From: Chrysogorgia sp. JL179-B06
Lineage: Eukaryota; Cnidaria; Anthozoa; Scleralcyonacea; Chrysogorgiidae
Reading direction: 5' to 3'
Length of the DNA stretch: 64,000 nt
Assembly (NCBI GenBank): GCA_035772405.1
Contig: JAYKKM010000026.1
Coordinates: forward strand, 616,679-680,678
The first letter of the stretch is position 1; each line of letters starts with the position of its first letter. This document shows positions 59,638-64,000 of the stretch, one piece after another. Position numbers and translations under genes: made by a program. Below the pieces are notes generated by a model. The model ran no database searches and was not told the origin of the DNA. It worked only from the letters and a program-made list of their open reading frames with translations.

Positions 59638-60534
59638 TTATTTTAATAATTGTAATTCTTCACGATAAAAAATTCCTTCAATTTTTTCACCTTTTAAATC
59701 TTTTAATTGATATGTGACAGGATCGGTTATAAAAACTTTTTCAACTTTAAATATTTCGTTTGTCCAACGTCTAAGACTGCTTTTTTCAAAAATATTGTTT
59801 TTTACCCTTGCTATGCGTTACACGAGTACCTTCAGTGACAATACTTTTTGTAGGAATGGGGTATTTCAATTCATCACGTAATATTTTATATTTTAATTTT
59901 TTTAATTTCTTTGTTCCTTTATAAATTTCAAACGGTGTTGAACCACCCAAAGATTTATGTGGAGAATTATTATAGCGTTCAATAATCACGGGTAAATAAG
60001 TATAATAATCAAAATTATCAGTCATACTCTACGAACCATAGTTTTTAACGTACCGATAACACGTTCAACATGCGATGCTTTTATCTCGCGATTATAGGTG
60101 TGGAAAACTGTAAAATTATATTTTTTACTCAAACTTTTTCGAATATCTTGAAATTCTGTTCCTTCATCACATTGAATTTTACGGGGTGATTGTCCTTCTT
60201 CAATTAAAATAGATTCAAACTTGTTTTTAACATTATTACTTGATTTCTTTTTAAATAATTTTACCCAACAATAACGAGAAAACACATCAATACACACCAA
60301 CCAATAACGAAATTGATTATTATAACGTGCTAAATCTTTATTTTCAGCTAAATCAATTTCCCATTGTTCATTAATATCTGTAACATGTATATTTAAACGT
60401 CTATATTTTTTTCTATTAAGATTATGAAGTTTATAGTTTGATAATTGTTCTTTTGTTAATGTTTCTCCTTTAAGTAATCTTGCAGCTTTTTCTATAAATT
60501 CTTTAGAGAACTTTTCTTTTCTTGTTTTTTTCAT
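59638..60534 (-). pseudogene. retroviral-type integrase, two frameshifts
   Basis: ATG at 60534 (MKKTRKEKFSKEFIEKAARL). Catalytic acids: QWEIDLAEN, RKIQCDEGTEF and SHVERVIGTLK (D,D-35-E). Shifts near 60023 and near 59795; middle NNSPHKSLGGSTPFEIYKG and C-terminal VTYQLKDLKGEKIEGIFY follow. No chromodomain, unlike element 1. About 300 codons. The stop TAA at 59638-59640 lies 3 bp before the penton-like start. Confidence 0.9.
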
Positions 60535-60555
60535 TTCTATACCCAAAAAAAAATA

Positions 60556-60944
60556 TTATTCTTTTTTTTTTCTATTGTCGTGTAATATTTCCTCAAGTTC
60601 ACAAAGTAAACTATCACAATTTTTAACAAAATCATACTGATCTGCAATATCTAATTCTTCATTTATAACCTCGTTATACATACATATTGTATCACGCATT
60701 GGTAATTGATGTATAAATCGGTAATAAAAAAGTTTACAAACAGCTTTTTCAGTGGGTTTAGAAAAAAGAAAACAAACCTCTTCATCATCATCATCATCAT
60801 CAATGATTTTATCATTGTCCATTTTTTCCATTTTTTTTCACGTGGTAAATCAAACTCATTATTTTTCTTTTTCTTAAACGTTTTCTTTTTTTCAACTACA
60901 CCCACATTTACAGCATGATTATATTTGCGCAATCCTTCAAACAA
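60556..60944 (-). pseudogene. acidic/basic small protein, possible frameshift
   Basis: The intact 91-aa frame from 60831 starts MEKMDNDKIIDDDDDDEE and ends with a helical segment (NCDSLLCELEEILHDN). Upstream, 60944 to about 60840, another phase gives a basic stretch (VEKKKTFKKKKNNEF), so one longer gene broken at a T8 run is plausible. No ATG starts the upstream piece. Unknown function. Confidence 0.35.
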
Positions 60945-61464
60945 TAAGTGTCATGTCGTCATTTTTTTTAATATGAAATGATCCAAATTTATCGACCCAA
61001 TTGTCATGGTTTTCAATCCGCATTTCCTCGTTCATAGGCTGGTTTTCAGCGCCACCATCATCGTCCTTGAACACCAGATCTTTTTCAGGTAAAAGATTTT
61101 CTTTTAATTGGTAGAGAATCTCCAATCCATCCCAAGCGTTAGAACGAATAACTAGACGTTCTTCTCCTTGTTTCCAATTTTTACTTTTTGCAACTTCAAG
61201 AAATACTTGATCGCCAACTTTCAATGAAATTTTACCCAATTGAGTTGTCAATTTACTTACATCTTCTTTTTTTATTTCTAATTTACTATTCATTAGAAAA
61301 TTCAAACACTCCTGACTCGTAGGCCATACTTTCACAAGATATGCGTTTCCATTTTTTTTTACATTTGTTATAATTTTTCGTGAAAGATCATTATACGTTT
61401 GTAACACAAACGTATGATGTATATATTCCTGTGAATAAAGTTTCATTGAAGTTGTTGCAGCCAT
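60937..61464 (-). CDS. unknown protein
   Basis: 175 aa, intact (MAATTSMKLYSQEYIHHTFV), with LTTQLGKISLKVGDQVFLEV and WKQGEERLVIRSNAWDGLEI. A TATA box on the minus strand (TATAAATAC) lies near 61516, about 50 bp upstream, so it likely has its own promoter. No family recognised. Confidence 0.5.
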   Translation of the reverse strand: MAATTSMKLYSQEYIHHTFVLQTYNDLSRKIITNVKKNGNAYLVKVWPTSQECLNFLMNSKLEIKKEDVSKLTTQLGKISLKVGDQVFLEVAKSKNWKQGEERLVIRSNAWDGLEILYQLKENLLPEKDLVFKDDDGGAENQPMNEEMRIENHDNWVDKFGSFHIKKNDDMTLIV

Positions 61465-61567
61465 GGTAGTCTCTTTTTCGAATGTGATGGTAAAAAGCTA
61501 AAAGGATGTTGTATTTATACTTTTTTTTGAAAAACAATAACACATTTTTTTTAAAATATATATTTTA

Positions 61568-62106
61568 TTATAATAATTCGTCTAATAACAACGTATCACG
61601 CTTTACATCAAATAAACTAATCTGTTTTTTTTGCATAATACCCAAAACTTTCCACAACTTTTTATGTTGTTTTTTGGTTTTTACTTTACAATCTATTTTT
61701 CTGTCTAAAAAAGCATGTAAAGCTTTTCCCTATTCGTCCATTACCATCAGAAAAAGGATGAATGCTTTCAAAAATAAAATAGATTAATACAGAAATATTT
61801 TTTTGTAAATAATTTTCTATGTAAAATTCATTTAAATGTTTCATATATAAATCAATATAAAGAGGATCAACTTTTTTTTTTACTGAAATTACCAGCATCC
61901 ATTAAATGACACATACATTTTTCATGAATATTTTTACAAAATTGACTTATTGTTAAGGATTTTACTGTTTTTTCCATACACATTTTCCGAAAGATAAAGC
62001 AAAAATCTCGCACATTTCATGTAAAAATCTTTTTTCATTTTCGTCTTCTTCCATTCGTATAACATCATAAGCAAAATTTAAATTTTATAAATTCACTTAA
62101 TTCCAT
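61568..62106 (-). pseudogene. Fic-domain protein, several frameshifts
   Basis: ATG at 62106. Pieces in three phases: FAYDVIRMEEDENEKRFLHE, MEKTVKSLTISQFCKNIHEK, then LIYFIFESIHPFSDGNGRIG with the Fic signature HPFxDGNGR, followed after a shift by ALHAFLDRKIDCK and a C-terminus ending at 61568. About 178 codons. Fic enzymes usually AMPylate hydroxyl side chains of proteins. The catalytic loop is intact. No inhibitory (S/T)xxxE(G/N) helix is obvious. It lies among unknown genes near the end of the element. As cargo in Polintons it is unusual to my knowledge. Confidence 0.7.
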
Positions 62107-62349
62107 TGTTTATTCTGTAAGATTTACCATATAACAGGGTTTCTTTTCTCTTCTCATAATATATTGGATCGGAACATTATGTGCTGTTGATATATGTATA
62201 ATTCAGCAATTCCAACGTATATCGCATCAAGCATTTTACGTTACAACTTTTGATATTAACTGAATCTTCATAAATTCTTGTAAATGAAAGTCAACAAACA
62301 AAAAACAAATAATATACAAATTTTTTGGAATGTAAAATCCATTTTTTTT

Positions 62350-63001
62350 TTAATAACGATGTTTAAAGTTTTTTTTCAAATCTTTCTTTTTTATATTTTG
62401 TTTAACTACAATAAAACCCTTGTCCTTCTCTATTATTCGAACAGCTATCCCGACTAATGAGCTTGCATCGTTAATCAATATCGGTTATTATAGTTTTTCC
62501 ACCAAAATATTGTTTCATCATAATTCATAACCTCAACTTTTACATTATATTTAGAATAATCCTCATTATTCGATGTATAATTTTTATTACATTCAAGTAA
62601 TTTTAATTGATATATAGGTCTTGAACCAGTTATAGATAATGGTGAAAGATGTTCCTGATCTTCCAAATATTTCGTGTCTTTTCGCTCATTCTTTGCACGT
62701 CGAAACCAAATTGCACCATGTTCATCATGTCTGCCTCATTTTTCACTCCACATTTCAATTTTATATGTTGAATTGTTAATTTGAGTGTCTTTATATTTGA
62801 AGAGTGATAAATCCGTGGTTGAAAAACTTTTTACATATTCTTTAGATCCCATTTTTTCTTTCCAAGAATAAATATATTTCAAACATTTGAAATGATTGAC
62901 AAACGGGTATTGATGATTCAATTTTCTTACACGCTGAATAATTGTATTTTCCCTGTATATTCTGGTTCACCTGTAACTTGTATTATTTGATTATAGCTCA
63001 T
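62350..63001 (-). pseudogene. unknown protein, broken by shifts and an in-frame TGA
   Basis: ATG at 63001 (MSYNQIIQVTGEPEYTGK), shift near 62940, then QYPFVNHFKCLKYIYSWKEK, a TGA near 62733, then AIWFRRAKNERKDTKYLEDQ, KVEVMNYDETIFWWKNYN, another shift near 62475 and INDASSLVGIAVRIIEKDKG to 62350. About 217 codons. No family recognised. Confidence 0.4.
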
Positions 63002-63212
63002 AAATTTATATATATCATCATCGTTAAAATGATTAGATAGAGTCGTTATTAATTAACGAGCAGTCATTTTCAAAAACTAATAAAAAATTAACAACACACA
63101 CGCTTTTTTATAGCATACAAAAAAAAGTTTTTTTTTATTTATTATAAAAAATAATTAAAAAAATATTTTTCTTAACAAGTTCATCTTCTAAGAGTTTTGT
63201 GTGAAAGATCAT

Positions 63213-63591
63213 TTATTTTTTTTTCACCAACTTATACATTTCTTGATGTTCATAAATAAATTTTATAAACACTACATATTCCCCGACAAGATCCTCGTCC
63301 TTTTGAAGGGGTTGGTGGTAAGGATTGTATTGATGCAATATCGTTGTTTTAAAAAGCCATATATCTTTTTCTGGAGATAATCTGAATCTTGTAGCTGTTT
63401 TTACCAAATTATTAAGTCGGGATTCTATATTATCATCTTTAAAATAGCAATCATAGGCGGTATAAGCACATCCATATTTATAAAGTGTATGTTCACACCA
63501 ATGCATCAACTTTAAATTGGAATCTTGATAATCATCTATCAAGAGTTTCAAAAGATACATAAAAACAATCATCCTCATCAATTTCAGACAT
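63213..63591 (-). pseudogene. unknown protein, one frameshift
   Basis: ATG at 63591 (MSEIDEDDCFYVSFE), a shift near 63540, then SNLKLMHWCEHTLYKYGCAY and FRLSPEKDIWLFKTTILHQY to the stop at 63213. About 126 codons. No family recognised. Confidence 0.4.
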
Positions 63592-64000
63592 TTTTTTCAC
63601 CAACTCTTTCGCAGGGTATCATTGCCTGTGAATAGTTTCCTTTATTTTTACCCCTTTAATATAGAAGTGATAGGTTGAAAGTGCCGCCCACTCAGAAAAA
63701 ACCCAACACTCAGCAACATTTTCTTTTTTTTTAATTCCAAATATATTTTGAGTGGCAGAAAATTTGCCATTTAAAAAACCCAACAATCATTCTTTTCAAT
63801 TTTGTTTCCATTATTCTATTTCTTTAAATTGTATAAACCGTCCTTTCAAATGTGTACAGTCACTTTGTTACACGGGTGTATTATAATTATGAACTGTATC
63901 ATCGCCTACCCATTTCACATAAGTATACGTGAATAACTATTAACACGGTTTAAAAAATATCTTTTAAATAATTCTGCTTTTAACACATGATAATAACATC
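63592..64000. other. noncoding end of window
   Basis: No credible gene. AT-rich, with a repeated word (AAAACCCAACA at about 63689 and AAAAACCCAACAATC at about 63774). It may be the terminal region of Polinton 2, but no inverted repeat to the left side can be recognised. Confidence 0.4.

Larger units (their letters stand above)
41320..63600. mobile_element. Polinton/adintovirus-like element 2, AT-rich
   Basis: At least 22 kb with PolB, packaging ATPase, adenain-like protease, MCP, penton-like protein and integrase, plus SET, Fic and exonuclease-like genes. Composition is very AT-rich, with long A/T runs, unlike element 1. The left boundary is uncertain (39.6-41.4 kb) and the right end lies at or beyond the window edge; no terminal repeat pair can be seen. 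Most core genes carry one or more frameshifts. Minus-strand genes dominate from 54.5 kb on. Confidence 0.85.

Overview
The window reads as animal nuclear DNA. It holds spliced genes with GTAAGT donors, a CR1/L2-like retrotransposon, hAT-like and piggyBac-like MITEs, a complex satellite, and two integrated virus-like elements of the Polinton/Maverick (adintovirus-like) kind. A marine invertebrate, most likely a cnidarian, is my inference from the style of the elements; no species marker is present.

Layout. (1) 0.2-5.1 kb: two convergent host-type genes, a BRCT/HMG-box gene (+, frameshifted before the HMG box) and a three-exon Tudor-like gene (-, all joins in phase). (2) 5.18-21.64 kb: Polinton 1, about 16.5 kb, with its left end cut off inside the packaging ATPase. 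It has a major capsid protein, penton-like protein, chromodomain integrase, fibre-like protein, BRO-N/VRR-NUC nuclease, thymidine kinase, small membrane and basic proteins, and protein-primed PolB. It ends in 40-bp iterons and a 173-bp inverted repeat. No protease gene remains. PolB and several others carry frameshifts or stops. (3) 21.64-36.69 kb: a 15-kb satellite of 122-bp and 27-bp units with nested higher-order duplications, a 175-bp-type AT-rich repeat family and a 602-bp hAT-like MITE with a perfect 8-bp duplication. (4) 36.69-39.31 kb: a dead CR1/L2-like LINE, then a 219-bp TTAA-flanked MITE. (5) 39.57-41.4 kb: AT-rich spacer with duplications, hairpins and promoter-like motifs.

(6) About 41.4 kb to at least 63.6 kb: Polinton 2, very AT-rich and of a different lineage. 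Recognisable genes are PolB, packaging ATPase, adenain-like protease, major capsid protein, penton-like protein, integrase and two or three pX-like basic proteins. It also has cargo not expected of a minimal Polinton: a SET-domain methyltransferase whose first residues resemble the histone H3 tail, a Fic-domain protein, a probable DEDD-type exonuclease, a predicted N-myristoylated protein and two strongly acidic proteins. Many genes have single-base frameshifts, often at A/T homopolymers, so both decay and assembly error must be considered. The PolB has in addition lost the polymerase motif A segment, which homopolymer error cannot explain.

Together each element has the plan of a virus that integrates (integrase), replicates its own DNA (PolB) and builds a capsid (MCP, penton, ATPase, protease). 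The most unusual content is the apparent host-manipulating set in Polinton 2 (SET with H3-like N-terminus, Fic) and its TCAAGGTCA-type promoter motifs. Function is inferred from motifs only; no search was run.
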